A stretch of 64,000 bases of DNA from Sepioteuthis lessoniana (GCA_963585895.1 OY757904.1:69890365-69954364); one strand, 5' to 3'; positions 10,046 through 22,075 are shown, numbered from the stretch's first letter. The notes: a model not told the origin generated them from the sequence alone. A program made the numbers and translations.

Positions 10046-10826
10046 CCGTTGTTTTTTTTTTAAACTAGATGATTGTGAAATTAACGAAAAACGACGAAAA
10101 ATATGAAAATTCGAAATTAAAATCTCTTTTTTAATATGGTCACCAGTTTTAAATGTTTTAGGCACTTTCTCCAAATATGGGAGCCAAGTTCAGGCCTTGA
10201 TAGAAGCGAACTCTTTATTTCGAATTTCTGCTGTCGAAGGAACCAGGAAAGTGTTGATCGATTAAAATTAGTGTCGTAATTTGCTGCGATATGTTAGGAA
10301 ATTATGTACTTCTAAAATAATACGTTCAGAATCTTTAGCATTTTTTAAACTCAAACAAAACAGTATTCTTCATAATTTGCATAAAAAAGCCAAAATTGTT
10401 AAAGAAACAATGATACATTCTTAACCTAAACGTATTCATAACTGAAACTTAGGGAATATGCATTCATTATATCAAACGAAATGATGAGGAGTAAAACATA
10501 CCCTTGTAAAGACTTGTTCATTGACAGTTTCGTGACACTCGAATAATGCTCATAAACTAGTCATGCAACTTATTTACACGCCATAAGATGACAACGGAAG
10601 CGCATTTATACTGACTAGTAAACACTAATCATCGTTGAAGTAAACACTAGACGAAGGTAACACACACAGAGCATAGGTTTGCCCATGTTTTTCGTGAACC
10701 CAGTGCTTAAAGGCGGTGGGCCTGGGTGTTATAATCGCATTATTCACGCAGTCAGGCGAACTGAATTAAGAACACTTTATTCCTCGTTCTACGCAAATGA
10801 TTTAAATTAAGGAAATCTCATTGTTT

Positions 10827-10827
<1 letters not shown>
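10046..10827. other. Unassigned AT-rich DNA
   Basis: I see no gene or repeat family between the family C fragment and the (CT)n tract. Confidence 0.45.

Positions 10828-10884
<57 letters not shown>
10828..10884. repeat. (CT)n microsatellite
   Basis: Near-perfect tract; the open frame through it is a poly-Ser-Leu artefact. Confidence 0.97.
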
Positions 10885-10887
<3 letters not shown>

Positions 10888-11079
10888 CTGTGACTGTCTG
10901 TCTTTTTGGCTCTCTCTTGATTCTGCGCCATAATACAACAAGCTGTCAACCAAGGAAAAAGACAGCAAATTGTATTTTCTGCAATACCAAAATCAGCAAA
11001 TAGAAGATCAAACAGTTTTATGAATTTTGTTTTATCAAATTATGACACAATATTTCATTTTTCATTCAATTAGCGTATA

Positions 11080-11083
<4 letters not shown>

Positions 11084-11127
<44 letters not shown>
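11084..11127. repeat. (TC)n microsatellite
   Basis: Second pure TC tract, about 200 bp from the previous one. Confidence 0.97.
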
Positions 11128-11128
<1 letters not shown>

Positions 11129-11459
11129 ATCCATTTATCTATTCCTGGTTTCACTGGTTGCGATAAGTTAGAAAATTTAATTCTGAGTTATCGCGTCCAA
11201 ATGTATTTGCTTCAATAGCAAAAATTGATTACCTTTAAACTTTTCAACTATGAACTAACCAGGCTTGTTCATCTCCCTTCCTGGTCACTTAAACCCCCAA
11301 AAAGTAGTTGAACAAATGTAAATATGATAATCTGTCATTTCATTGCTTCAATGATTGTTGAATAACTCATTACAACATTGTATTGTTAATTTAAAACATT
11401 TTTTCAATAATCAAATCACATATAAAATAGCAATGTCATTTTATAAGCAATAGATATAT

Positions 11460-11755
11460 AAATGGATGAATCGGCCAGAATTTTGGCCGGTCGGGTATTT
11501 GTGTTTACCAAACCTTCCACTTAAGTCCTTTTAAGCGAATGTTAATAGATTTGGAATCCGAATTTTCTCTTTTGCCAAGAACGGCAGCAATACCCTTGTT
11601 AAAGACTTCAGTCTGAAGAACTATTTTCCCATAGCTGAAGGTAAATAAATGGACTCAAAGATTTTATACGAGGGTATTAGCGTATAAAATTCGGTATTCG
11701 AACTCAGTTCACTATGTCCATCTCCTTTCACGACAAACATTAAGCCACAAGCGGC
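11460..11755 (-). mobile_element. Degraded SINE-B, minus strand
   Basis: TTTTGGCCGG..GGGTATTTGTGTTTACCAA, GAACTATTTTCCCATAGCTGAAGGTAAATA and TTCGAACTCAGTTCACTATG follow the SINE-B order on the minus strand. It is heavily mutated. Confidence 0.55.
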
Positions 11756-12527
11756 TCCAGACCACCGAGGTGTATGTACTTTTATGTAATGGCATATATA
11801 CAGGCCGCTTGAATTCTTATTGTTAAATATGGACGAGAATAAACAGATGTTCTAAATTTATATATGTCTAGAGCCAATATAAAAAAGAAAAGAATCATTT
11901 GTAACATCATTTTCTTAATAGCCTTACCACCAAAATTGACATATTAGCCATAGATATGATTTTGAATTAGTCTTGTTAGCATATATAACATTTATTTTGA
12001 TTACCGCTTTAATGATCATATTAGCAAGATTGTAAATATTTTTCATTTAAATATTGTTTTAGTTTTCTTTTTTTTTACATCAAGCATATTGATCAAATTA
12101 TAGTTTTATTTACCCTTAGATATAACTTGCAAATATTTCTTCTGATCAAATAACAGTAAATATATATATATTATTCCAACATTCATATCAATACATCTGT
12201 GAATTTTTCTTTGGCCACTAAACATTTAAAAAACCCAGGTTCTTGTTCAAAAGAAAAATGCACGAGACTGTTCTGTCGGATTAACTGAATTGATTTTCCG
12301 CATCTGAGGAAATTCAAATATATTTACCAAATCTATCTTCAGGAAATTTCTCTGATCTTTATCTGTCTCATTTCAGAATTTTTAGCCAATTCAAAGCTTT
12401 ATTGAAGCAGTGTAAAAATCTAAATCGGAAGACGAAATATACATAAAAAAAATATCGGCCAGCAGGAATCATTCAGTTCCTTCAAGCCTTGAATAGAAAT
12501 GCTGATTCTGATTATAGATTACACAAT

Positions 12528-12531
<4 letters not shown>
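11756..12531. other. Unassigned AT-rich DNA
   Basis: Nothing recognised. Confidence 0.45.
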
Positions 12532-12617
<86 letters not shown>

Positions 12618-12738
12618 TGAGAGAAAGATACAGACAGACAGACAGACAGAAAGACAGAGAGAGAGAGAGAGACAGAGAGAGAGAGACAGAGAGAGATAGA
12701 TAGACTGACAGACGCAGATAGATAGATAGATAGATAGG
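12532..12738. repeat. Compound microsatellite (CA)n-(TA)n-(GA)n-(CAGA)n-(GATA)n
   Basis: Five different simple tracts lie end to end over about 200 bp. The 78-codon minus-strand frame across them is low-complexity artefact. Confidence 0.95.
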
Positions 12739-12814
12739 AAAGTATTATATATCACAATATTTTTTAAATTATATCGGTAGACAAGTAATGGTTTATTAGT
12801 TAAAATTAGTTGGT

Positions 12815-13205
12815 TGTTTTTGGTTGTCTTGTTTTACGGCGTATCAACCCTTTTCGGGTCAGTTAAGGACGAATTGAATTTCAAACAAATCAGTTTAGTA
12901 AAAGAATAGTTTTTTTTTTACAGGCCGTTAAACGTCAGAATAGTTAAATGTCAAAACAGTTCTATTTTTTCAAAAAATCAAATAAACGTTGTACACAATT
13001 TTCAGGTGTTACCACTCCGGGTCAGTGTGGACATGAGTACGATGGTAATGAAGTAGTAATCTGCATTCCCCAAAGCCCCAGTATGAGCAGAACCTCATCA
13101 TCAGATTGTTAAGAGTTATATATCTAGGACACTCGTTGAGGTTGAGATATTACCCCTCTACAGAGAAGCAGTAGGTGTATTCTGCAACCCTAGCCAACTT
13201 GTCCA
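12815..13205 (+). mobile_element. Family C copy
   Basis: The head (TTTTACGGCGTATCAACCCT) is followed by two or three modules and the tail from about 13010 (CGGGTCAGTGTGGACATGAG through AGCCAACTTG). Confidence 0.78.
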
Positions 13206-13730
13206 TCAATATTAGAAACCTGATACATGTATAATGTGCTTAATCATAAAAAATATTACTTTCTTTCAATAAGAGCATCTTTCCGTAAAGCAGATTCCAT
13301 ATTTCTCTCGCCTTTATTTCCATAACCATTCAGCTATTATTTCTATAAGAATTTCTATAAGAGTAAAAGTTAGAAGTTGAAAAGGTTTGCAATATATCGA
13401 AAATAAATATTTGAAAATATTATGAGAAATAAAGTCACTGAACTTTGCGGTATTAACTCATTAACAACAAATATCAATGTGAATATATTTCTGTAGGACT
13501 ATCCAAATATGAGACTAGAAAAAAAAAAAAGATCATTCATTTTAAATAATATTTTATCTATCTTGGTTTACCAGGCAATTGTAACATCTGGTTCGACTCG
13601 TACATACTATTTCCGTGAAAACTCAGGTAAACATTGTGAAACAGTAGCAAGCAGTTAATATTTAATTTCTAATTCGTCCTCAGTTTACTGTTCCATATTT
13701 ATGAAAGAACAAACTTACGCAGATGCGGAC
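13206..13730. other. Unassigned AT-rich DNA
   Basis: Nothing recognised before the (GGAC)/(AC)n tract. Confidence 0.45.
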
Positions 13731-13742
13731 GGACGGACGGAC

Positions 13743-13812
<70 letters not shown>

Positions 13813-13846
13813 TGTGAGTGTGTGTGCATATATAACTGTGTGAGTG

Positions 13847-13882
<36 letters not shown>
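13727..13882. repeat. Compound (GGAC)n-(AC)n-(TG)n-(AT)n microsatellite
   Basis: Three GGAC units lead into about 35 AC units, then CTGTGTGAGTGTGTGTGCAT twice, then (AT)n. The AC and TG arms are complementary, so the tract can fold as a hairpin. Confidence 0.95.
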
Positions 13883-13885
<3 letters not shown>

Positions 13886-14032
13886 CAAAATATCGATTTG
13901 CAGAAGAGCATTTTCCAATGAAAACGTCGGGTAAAAATGAATGCTCTTATGCCGACAAACAGAGCAATACAAAAACTAAAATAATTATTTATTTCTTTAA
14001 CCATATGACTAGGTGCCAAAGTGATTGACCAC

Positions 14033-14339
14033 TATATATGAACCGGTAGATACCCGTGGTGTAATGGTTATCGTCGTAGGGAATTGACACAGTGACACGA
14101 GTTCAAATACTGGACGAGACTGATTGCATTTCACATAGCACTAATACCCTTGGGAAAGGTATGAATCCAATTATTCCTCCTCCAGCTATGGGTAAATAGT
14201 AGGGTAAATAGTAGGGCAGACTTGGTTCTTCAGCATTGGTGAGGCAAGTAGTCTTCGAGAAGGAAAACACTGAATTCAAACATGTTAAGCTCCACTTAAA
14301 AAATTGACCTTGTGTCATATCCTGCCCGAGCGGAGGGGT

Positions 14340-14394
<55 letters not shown>

Positions 14395-14396
14395 CC
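14033..14396 (+). mobile_element. SINE-B with (AT)n grown at its 3' end
   Basis: The tRNA-like head (CCCGTGGTGTAATGGTTATC, GAGTTCAAATAC) and body match the 6.5-kb copy. The body ends at CCCGAGCGGAGGGGTTG (about 14341) and is followed by (AT)n to about 14391. TATATATGAACC precedes the element (14033-14044) and closes the AT tract (14385-14396). The duplication therefore lies outside the AT tract. Confidence 0.88.
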
Positions 14397-14499
14397 AGTT
14401 TACTGGTTTGGACCCAGGTTGTTTTTAATGGTGCAATCATGGGTAGGAATAGCCACAATATTAAGTGGAGCTGATCAAAGACCTTTACCCCTGCGTGCT

Positions 14500-14745
14500 T
14501 TCATCCCTTTTTCACACTTTGAATTCAGAGTTTATCTTTCTCTATAACTCATTGCCCTACCAAGGCTAAAAATCTAATCTGCTTATTGCTGGACCAAGAA
14601 TGGTTCTTTGCCTTTCCTAAATGAATAAGTGCAAAGTAAAACACCAGTAGCTTCGACCAGGATTTGAACTAAGTTTGCGAATCCATTTCCATATAATAAT
14701 AACTGTTTCATCTCTGCTTTACTGATTTTTACTGTGTCCAGGGGA
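14500..14745 (-). mobile_element. Degraded SINE-B, minus strand
   Basis: GAATTCAGAGTTTATCTTTC, CTACCAAGGCTAAAAATCTA and AGGATTTGAACTAAGTTTGC follow SINE-B order on the minus strand. The tRNA-like box B is recognisable. Confidence 0.65.
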
Positions 14746-15059
14746 TTGATCCTCCGGATTTTAAAATCGCTGCCGCGCAATTGTTTGCATCTGTAATGGA
14801 AACGATCTCTATATTTGACACTTGTTTTGTTTTGTTTTTAACAAGAACCATCTCAATTTTCAGTGGCATGCTTCTAAAAAATGAACAAATTCAAATACCT
14901 TGACAGCAATATGTTATTTACTAAAAGTGGTGACATCATACACCTAGTGATTGCGTCGACTGCTACCGACAGGTTATCGATCATAGAGAGATCTGATGTG
15001 TTCCATAAAATAAAATGTGGTTTTATCCAAACTGTGGTTTAGTCAATATCATTTATAAG

Positions 15060-15385
15060 GCTGCACCATATGGACGCTAACAAAACGCATGGAGAAAAGG
15101 CTAGGTAGAAACAACAGACAAATGTTATGAGCTATTTTGAGAAGCAACACATTACAAAATAGAATAGTTACTCCAACTTACTTCCCATCTCGCAAACCAT
15201 CAAAGAAAGAACAATATATGGGAGGCACTGCTAAAGAAGCAATTATGATCTCTTTAGCTACGTTCTCCTATGGATTCCTACACACTTCAGTGTTGGTTGA
15301 CCAGCGTGGACATATATGCGCCCTGTGCTGATATTGTATATAGTTGGGTGGACCTACCGGGAGTAATGAGGATAGGAAAGAATGT
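15060..15385 (+). pseudogene. LINE-X reverse transcriptase C-terminal relic, plus strand
   Basis: Read in shifting frames, the stretch gives LTKRMEKRLGRNNRQML, ILRSNTL and LPGVMR in the order seen in the better LINE-X copy at 58362-58760 (LTKRLEKKFDGNYTRILRAIL and LPKAMNDRE). Stops and frameshifts are frequent. It lies directly before a (GA)n tract, with no ATG-type tail left. Confidence 0.7.
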
Positions 15386-15400
15386 AGAGACAAACGCACA

Positions 15401-15402
15401 GA

Positions 15403-15454
<52 letters not shown>
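15401..15454. repeat. (GA)n microsatellite
   Basis: Near-pure tract with one GAAA interruption. Confidence 0.96.
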
Positions 15455-16000
15455 ATATGGGAAATCTCTACTGTCCGCGGTCTCTGGAGATGATGGTGGT
15501 GTATTTGATTAGAAGCGGCATTAACATCTGCTATGCAATTTCATTCGTTACTCAGCGTGGGCTTCTACCAACAATCGGAAATAAATTTATCCTGGGGAGC
15601 ATATTTCTCTACTAGATGCGATCCTTTTTTCAGATCCCTCAACTGATGTATTCCTAAATAATTAATCCGTCTGGGGATACTTAAAGTCTGAAATGTTTAA
15701 ACTGAAAACTGTACACAACTAAAGTCATCGTATTCCGCATGAATTCGAAAGAATACCAGAGACAGTGATTTAGTGTGGACTGCAGAACTTCTAGATACGT
15801 TTTCAGGAGTGTAAAGCTTACTAGATGACGAATTTACACAATACAATCATTAGATAAAAATGATTGCAATAGCAAAACAAAAAACCATGATGTACATTTC
15901 TTTCTCCTAATTTCCTTAAAAGATTGTGAATAGATTCTACAGAGCCTTTTCAATTTATTTATTAACATTTCCACAGCCTAGCGACTATTTTTGCTTACCA
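15455..16000. other. Unassigned AT-rich DNA
   Basis: Nothing recognised. Confidence 0.45.
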
Positions 16001-16025
16001 TATATATATACATATATATATACAT

Positions 16026-16074
<49 letters not shown>
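16001..16074. repeat. (AT)n/(TACATA)-(GT)n microsatellite
   Basis: Interrupted AT followed by about twenty GT units. Confidence 0.95.
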
Positions 16075-16076
<2 letters not shown>

Positions 16077-16136
16077 ACCTACCCATTCTCATAGACAGGA
16101 TTCGACATAAGATCAATTTATATGCGTAGTTTGACT

Positions 16137-16204
16137 GGTTTGAATCCAGAGTTTTTCTTCGCCAATCCAAGATGGGCATCCTCACACACACACACACACA
16201 CACA
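16137..16204 (-). repeat. SINE-B scrap plus (CA)n
   Basis: GGTTTGAATCCAGAGTTTTT resembles the start of a minus-strand SINE-B body. A (CA)n tract at 16183-16204 interrupts it. Confidence 0.5.
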
Positions 16205-16884
16205 AATCGACCTCAGATTCGTTTACCACCTAAACTGAAAAGTACAGCTACTTATTTTTCCTCCTGGCTGCCAATCGGAGAATATATGTCTGCTCTGCCT
16301 CTGACTGAGCAGAGCGTAGAAGATCACTCTCGTCACAACGTCTGCTGAACGCACTGACTGACCACAGACTCATGGTGGACCTTAAAACTCCTTATACCTT
16401 TTACAAAAGTTTTGCAATTAGCCAAAATTATTCCTACAATTCCTCTAATGCCTAGGTAGGAATGTGCGGCTATATTCTATTGTTAAAAATAAAATTTCCT
16501 CTCACCAAAATAGTCATAAAACCGTCAATTAAAGTTGAGTTTAAAAATGTCGCTGTATGTTTCCTTCTGTTACATAGCCATACATGAGTCTGTGAAATGT
16601 ACATAGAATGTTCATAACTCATATATAGATAACATAGGAATCCCGAAACTCGAAAAACACTTACGACTTCTTAGTTCATATACGAAACATTTTATTATCT
16701 TCGAGTTAAAAGGTTTTCCGACAGAAAGAAGAGAAAGGCACAATCTTTCTATACTGACATTTTCATCTACCATCCCCGCACATGTGACACCTGCTGCAAG
16801 GCCTCAGTGAGCAAGAGAAAGTCAACCTTCTTCTTCCGATGGCAAAACTCAACTAACTGATTTTTCTCAAATCTCAGCCCACTC
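16205..16884. other. Unassigned DNA
   Basis: No gene or known family. A small hairpin GCTCTGC..GCAGAGC occurs near 16293-16317. Confidence 0.45.
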
Positions 16885-17554
16885 TGACGTCACACAGAAT
16901 AACCAAAAGTCACTGGGAGCAAGTTCTGGACAATTGGAAGGTTGAGAAACTGTCTAGATGCCCATCTTGCTCAAATAGTCTGTGACACGGATGGACTTGT
17001 GGACTGTAACATTGTCCTGGTGGAAATGCCACTGACCTGATTTGAAGAGTGCTGGTCTCTTCCGACGGAATCTCTTCCTGAATTTCCTTAAAACCTCAAC
17101 ATAGTAACCCTAACCCTAACTCTTTGGCCAATCAAATCTGGTGTATTGGCTTCCTCACTCTTTGCACTCCTCTCATCATCCCTCACAGATTCTCTGCCTT
17201 CCTTGAATCTCTTATGTCACTCAAAAACTGATGGGTGATTCATGCATAATGCTACAAAAGCAGTCTAAAGCATTTCATACCTTTGTGGCATTTTATCCAA
17301 GTTTAAAACACATTTGTATTGCAAGTTGTTCTTCTAAAGTGTCCTCACGTTCTGATTGATTTTTTGTAATTTCACCAGCTGTGACAATCAGGGTTTAGTA
17401 GGGTGAATTCTAATTCCTACTGTGTCAGTTCATTGGAACCTGAAATCATAAATATTGGTCAGTCAAGATGTATAGCAATAACATACTGGATTTCCAAAGT
17501 CTACGACAATTTTAAATGCCTGTACATAAAAGGCCTGGAAGCTTATTGAAAGCA

Positions 17555-17558
<4 letters not shown>
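16885..17558 (-). mobile_element. Non-autonomous mariner, truncated at its 3' side
   Basis: The minus strand repeats the 898-1787 element: C-terminal transposase codons at 16890-17090, the same internal deletion with AACCCTAACCCTAAC at 17106-17120, the N-terminal transposase region, the 5' leader, and one terminal inverted repeat at 17518-17558. The low-coordinate inverted repeat is missing. The surviving repeat abuts an (AT)n tract. Confidence 0.85.

Positions 17559-17603
<45 letters not shown>
17558..17603. repeat. (AT)n microsatellite at a mariner end
   Basis: The tract starts at the TA of the mariner insertion site. Confidence 0.97.
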
Positions 17604-17606
<3 letters not shown>

Positions 17607-18427
17607 AAAAATCTAATTCATTCATATATAGTATACTCAGAATTGGCATTTGAATTTACTCTAAAAATCTACGGGTAATCACATCCATGGATTATAATAA
17701 ACAAATAGTAGAATATTTCCCTTCAACTGGTCATGATTTTTATGACATGCAAAATCCTTATCCCGGAACGAATAAAAAATTATCGGATAATTCCCTCGTA
17801 ATAATAGAAACAAACATAGATAAATGGATATAAATCGACTCCAATAACTAACTCCCAATGGCTTTAAAATCATGCTTAACTATCAACAAAACATTGCTTC
17901 GAAAAAATGAACATATTTGGTAAGACGCATAAATACCTAAATAAACAAATTTCTGATCAAAGCAATCATGCCAAATAATAACCCTACCCACCATATATTG
18001 CCATCGTGGAGAGCTCAATGCCAAGTTTCTACCATAGAAGATATCACATTAAGATCAGATTAAGCCATAAATGCCGAAAAATTAGATAAGAATTGAATGA
18101 ATAGATATGTTACGTCACCACTTCGTTAAATGTCACCTATTTTATCGCTTATCAATTCTTTTAAAAAATATTTTAAAAACATTCAAAAACACGTTTCTTC
18201 ACATATAACATATAACTTCACATTTCCTCTTCTCAATGACCTTTGATCAAAATTAAAAAGTCAATAAAACAAAATATTTTTTCTGGCTTATAACTTCTAT
18301 CTATCTATCGCGAATTTCGACTTAAGTCGTGTACTTTTATATTCACTTGCATAACCTTTGGAAAATTATAAACCAACAACCCCTCGATTATTGGTTAAAT
18401 ATTACTACTTCTCTTTTTAAGAATGGC
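17604..18427. other. Unassigned AT-rich DNA
   Basis: Nothing recognised. Confidence 0.45.
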
Positions 18428-18712
18428 ATTGTCATTAATAGGTAAAAGTAAGTTGTTGGTGACCGTAATCGAGAGCGCCCATAAGGTTCCCTTTTCAATC
18501 GCTACTACACCGAGGTGTAGGGGAGAGCGCTACTCCTGTCCCTGGATTGCTCCACTTTACCCTTTATGTGTACCTTATATTGCTGAGTGTTAGACAAGAG
18601 GTATCAAGTAGCATTTTAAAAATCTTTGGCATAATGTGACCTGGGATTGAACCTAGATCTCCCGGACTATTGGTGAACACTCTGCTCGCTAGGCCAATGA
18701 TTGTCATTAATA
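18428..18712 (-). mobile_element. SINE-A (tRNA-derived), with 13-bp target-site duplication
   Basis: On the minus strand the tRNA-like head contains GGTTCAATCCCAGGTC and a box-A-like GGCCTAGCGAGCAGAGTG. The body contains the conserved AGGGGTGTAGTAGCGATTG-like region, reading CACCGAGGTGTAGGGGAGAG on the plus strand. ATTGTCATTAATA occurs at 18428-18440 and 18700-18712, an exact duplication. The same element lies at 21063 and 63135. Confidence 0.93.
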
Positions 18713-18774
18713 ACCGACCAAATTTGATAGGCCAAAATACAAAGAAACAAAACCAATACATGTCTGTGTGTGAG

Positions 18775-18830
18775 GGGAGAGGGAGAGAGAGAGAAAGAGA
18801 GAGAGAGGGAGAAAGAGAGAGAGAGAAAGG
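18775..18830. repeat. (GA)n-rich microsatellite
   Basis: Imperfect GAGA tract with GGGA and GAAA interruptions. Confidence 0.93.
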
Positions 18831-19368
18831 GGGCAGATAATGCTTAGCTTATATTTGAAACGAGGCGATATGAATCTAACACACCAATCAGAAGTAAATG
18901 ATCTGCGAGATTATCTTGCTAACCATTGTGATGCGGCTTGCATGTTTTTTTGTAAAGTATGTTAATTCATGTGTTTGGTCAATGGGCATTGGCGCCTCAC
19001 GTACTGAATATCTTTAAGAAAATTTAGTATATAACAGGCGCCAAAATTTTTTCGATTCCAACTCTCCTTTGAATTTTTTTTATGCAATTGGCTTTGAAGT
19101 ATGGCAAATGTACAGTTGGATTGATTTGTCATTAACTCAGCATGTTTCATTTTATTCAAGGTTGTTTTATTCCCAAACACAATCGACTTCTCCATTAGCT
19201 TCTCATTACTTAAAACTATGGAACATTAGCCAGCAAGATTTCTTATTTTGATCCGCAGGGAAATGATCACAATTGTTGTTCTATAATTCCGTAATTATCA
19301 TAATTTTGCATAAAATAGCTACTACTCAACACGCTAAATTATATGCACACATAATCGAAAATGGGAAA
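18831..19368. other. Unassigned AT-rich DNA
   Basis: Nothing recognised; the opposing short frames at 18962-19195 and 19069-19251 look like chance. Confidence 0.45.
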
Positions 19369-19369
19369 G

Positions 19370-19510
19370 TTCTCGTAGCGCAATGGCTAAAGTGCTTGTC
19401 TGTGGCTTCGAATTAAACGACTTCAAATTCAAGTCGCGCTTTTACGTTCCTGTTCGGACTGATACCCCTAGTAAGATATGAATCCTCTTATATATTTAGT
19501 TATGGGTCAA
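19370..19510 (+). mobile_element. tRNA-like SINE fragment
   Basis: CGTAGCGCAATGGCTAAAGT resembles box A and CTTCAAATTCAAGTCG resembles a worn box B. The body ends with TATGGGTCAAATAGTATC, as in other degraded SINEs of the window. Confidence 0.6.
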
Positions 19511-19514
19511 ATAG

Positions 19515-19965
19515 TATCAGTTCTGTTCTGCTACAAGGATGACAGGAGTGTTGATTGCCCAGTCGGCTAGGGCTGTAGAATACACTAACTGCACCTCTAT
19601 GACACTAAAAATCTGTTGGCAAGATTGCAGTGATGCTAGGGCTTTGGGGAATGCAGAGCACTCCTTCATTTTCATTGCACCAATGTCCACTCTGGCCTGG
19701 AGTGGTAGCACCTGATGGGGCCCTACCTATCGGTTAAATAAAACTAAATTACATCCTTATACTAAACTGAATTGTTTGAATTAGAACTGTTTTACTAAAC
19801 TTAATAGCTTGAAAAATATATTTTTTTGACAATTAAAATGTGTATTCATGCTAAACTAAACTGTTTGAAAAAGAAATGTTTATTTGTATAAAAATGAATT
19901 CGCCATTAAATAACTTAAAAAAGGTTGATATGTCATAAATCCCAAACAATCAACCAAAAAACCGG
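19515..19965 (-). mobile_element. Family C compact copy, minus strand
   Basis: Reading the minus strand, the head starts near 19960 (TTGTTTGGGATTTATGACAT). A few modules follow and the tail ends at 19555-19735 (GACATTGGTGCAATGAAAAT through CTGGGCAATC). At about 450 bp this is the most compact complete copy and a good template for the family. Confidence 0.85.
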
Positions 19966-20294
19966 GTGTAAGATAACCTTCGAACGTTCATTTGCCATAA
20001 TACAAAATAGAAACAAAATGAACATGAAAAGTTTATGTATAACAACATAATATATCACAAAGAAGACCAAACCTAGTATAATAAAGACACTCGTTATATC
20101 GTTGATGAAGATATTTTAGCTGACAATACGGTCCAAAATAGTGATCTTGTTGAGCAGTTGCATGTAAGTTGCATATGAAGAGATAGGATATATGTAATAA
20201 TGCACTAAAAATAAAAGATAAATATATCAAAAGAATTTTGGGTTATTGTCCCACATCTAAAGTAAGCAAAGCAAATAAATGTAAGAAAAAGTCA

Positions 20295-20945
20295 TGGGCA
20301 CCTCATGTGGTATAATGATTATCAAGAGGGGTTAAATTATTTTTGTGAGTTGCCCCATACTTTCTACCATAACTAAACAAATCTTAATAGATAACTATAT
20401 CAATAGAACTGGGATACCTCATGGCTAATTATGATTAGCAAGATATACTAGAAAAGCTGTACTAGTGACTTCGAATCTCACTACGTGCCACATACGTCGG
20501 TGCCAGTTCAACAACTAAAGAAGGCCTACTAAATAACAATACAAAAGGAAATTGGCACATCAAATGGTGTAATTTTTAGCTGAGGAGATTAGCAGGCCAT
20601 CGGTAGTATGATCATTTATGATTGGCCGCTTCGCAAATAACAATATGTAAAAGACATGGACAGCTTTTACGTTCGGTCTTATTAGGGGCACGTTACATCC
20701 TACTTTGTGCCACAACTAGTCAAATCTATCTCATAAATATAACTAAAAAGCATGGGAACCTCTCGTAGCGAGTTCCTAAATAAGATATAGAGCAGAAAGT
20801 AGAAGTGAGTTCGAAGCTCGCTGAATGAGCAATACACCTGGTTCTGTAGGAAAATGATGGATAGCTTAAAAATGAATATGTCGATACGATATTAAAAGAA
20901 TACGCTGAACTACAGACTTTAAACAAAATAACGTAATTGGTCAAA
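20295..20945 (+). repeat. Cluster of four to five tRNA-like units in tandem
   Basis: Units begin near 20298, 20408, 20551, 20655 and 20750. Several start with CATGGGCACCTCATG-like sequence, contain a box-A-like GGTATAATGATTA or a box-B-like GACTTCGAATCTCAC, and end with ACTAAACAAAT- or CTAAATAAC-like spacers. None folds as a proper tRNA by eye. It may be a multimeric SINE. Confidence 0.5.
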
Positions 20946-21062
20946 TCAGATTAAAAAAAAAACATACGAAGAACGTACTAAAAGAATTACAAATGTCATA
21001 TCACGCCGAGAAAATCTATCGTAAAGAAAATTTCTAAAAGCCTGGAAAATATAACTGATATC

Positions 21063-21354
21063 ACTATGGGTAAAGATCGGCTCATTGGTCTTGTGGGTAG
21101 AGTGTTCGGCAATGGTCCGGGAGACCTGGGTTCAATCCCAGGTAACGTCATACCAAAGACTATAAAAATGGTACTTGATACCTCATTGCTTAACACTCAG
21201 CAATAAAAGATACGTATCAAGGGTAAAATGGAGCCATCCAGGGAAAGGAGTAGCGCCCTCCCCTACACTTCGGTGTTGTAGCTATTGAAAAGGGAGACTT
21301 ATGGTCGCCCTCGACTACGGTCGCCAAATTTACTTATTACTTACTATGGGTAAA
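21063..21354 (+). mobile_element. SINE-A with 12-bp target-site duplication
   Basis: The tRNA-like head contains GGTCTTGTGGGTAGAGTG and GGTTCAATCCCAGGTAAC. The body ends ACGGTCGCCAAATTTACTTA with a short TTAC-type tail. ACTATGGGTAAA flanks it exactly at 21063-21074 and 21343-21354. Confidence 0.94.
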
Positions 21355-21946
21355 CAATTTTTTTTGTTTATATCGTGGCTTATCAGCCTTTGTGAGTTGT
21401 ATGATGCTGACACCATCCATGTAGTGGTACTATTCAATCCATAGCTCCTTGCTGAGGATAAAATAGTTCATAGATTTCCCCTGGGTCTTAGTCCGTACGT
21501 AAACGTAATCGCGGGACTGGATTTAGAGCTCTCTTTTACGATGTTGCAGCCCAGGACGTTAGCAACAACACCAAGAAACCACCACTATTTAAGAATGAGT
21601 TGTCATCAAGAATAATGATGTCTGTGCCTATGAATAATTAACTGTCTTATTCTATTTCTGGTTCTATTCCATCTGATTAGTGCTTTTTATATGGAATTAT
21701 ATTCTAGAAATCCTAGAATATTTTTTGGACAGCATTGTCTTGGTTCTAACGTTTACTCATAATTTCTCTGTGCGTGTGTCGACATTATGATTAAGATAAC
21801 TGGTGACAGGATGACGTTCAGATAAATTTGTCTCCTTGCACATTGGAATATGATTAATAATAGTTAAACATAAGCCAGAGACCCAAATGAAGTCTCTTGA
21901 TTAGTTATTTAATTCAAACTGATTTTCCCAAATCACATTGCAAACC

Positions 21947-21950
<4 letters not shown>
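21355..21950. other. Unassigned AT-rich DNA
   Basis: A family-C-head-like phrase (TATCGTGGCTTATCAGCCTT) occurs at 21372-21391. The rest is unrecognised. Confidence 0.4.
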
Positions 21951-21998
<48 letters not shown>

Positions 21999-22075
21999 GC
22001 ATTAAGCCATATTAAATTCCTCAACTTTGGTAAGGTAACTGGTGTTGAAGAAGGAAAACTCTGAATTCAGACAAG

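Noticed and set aside
12519..12755. 78-codon minus-strand frame rich in Ser, Leu, Ile, Tyr, Cys and Val
   Set aside because: It is a translation of stacked dinucleotide and tetranucleotide repeats.
13699..14028. Frames of 85-106 codons on both strands
   Set aside because: They span an (AC)n/(AT)n tract; repeats have no stop codons in several frames.
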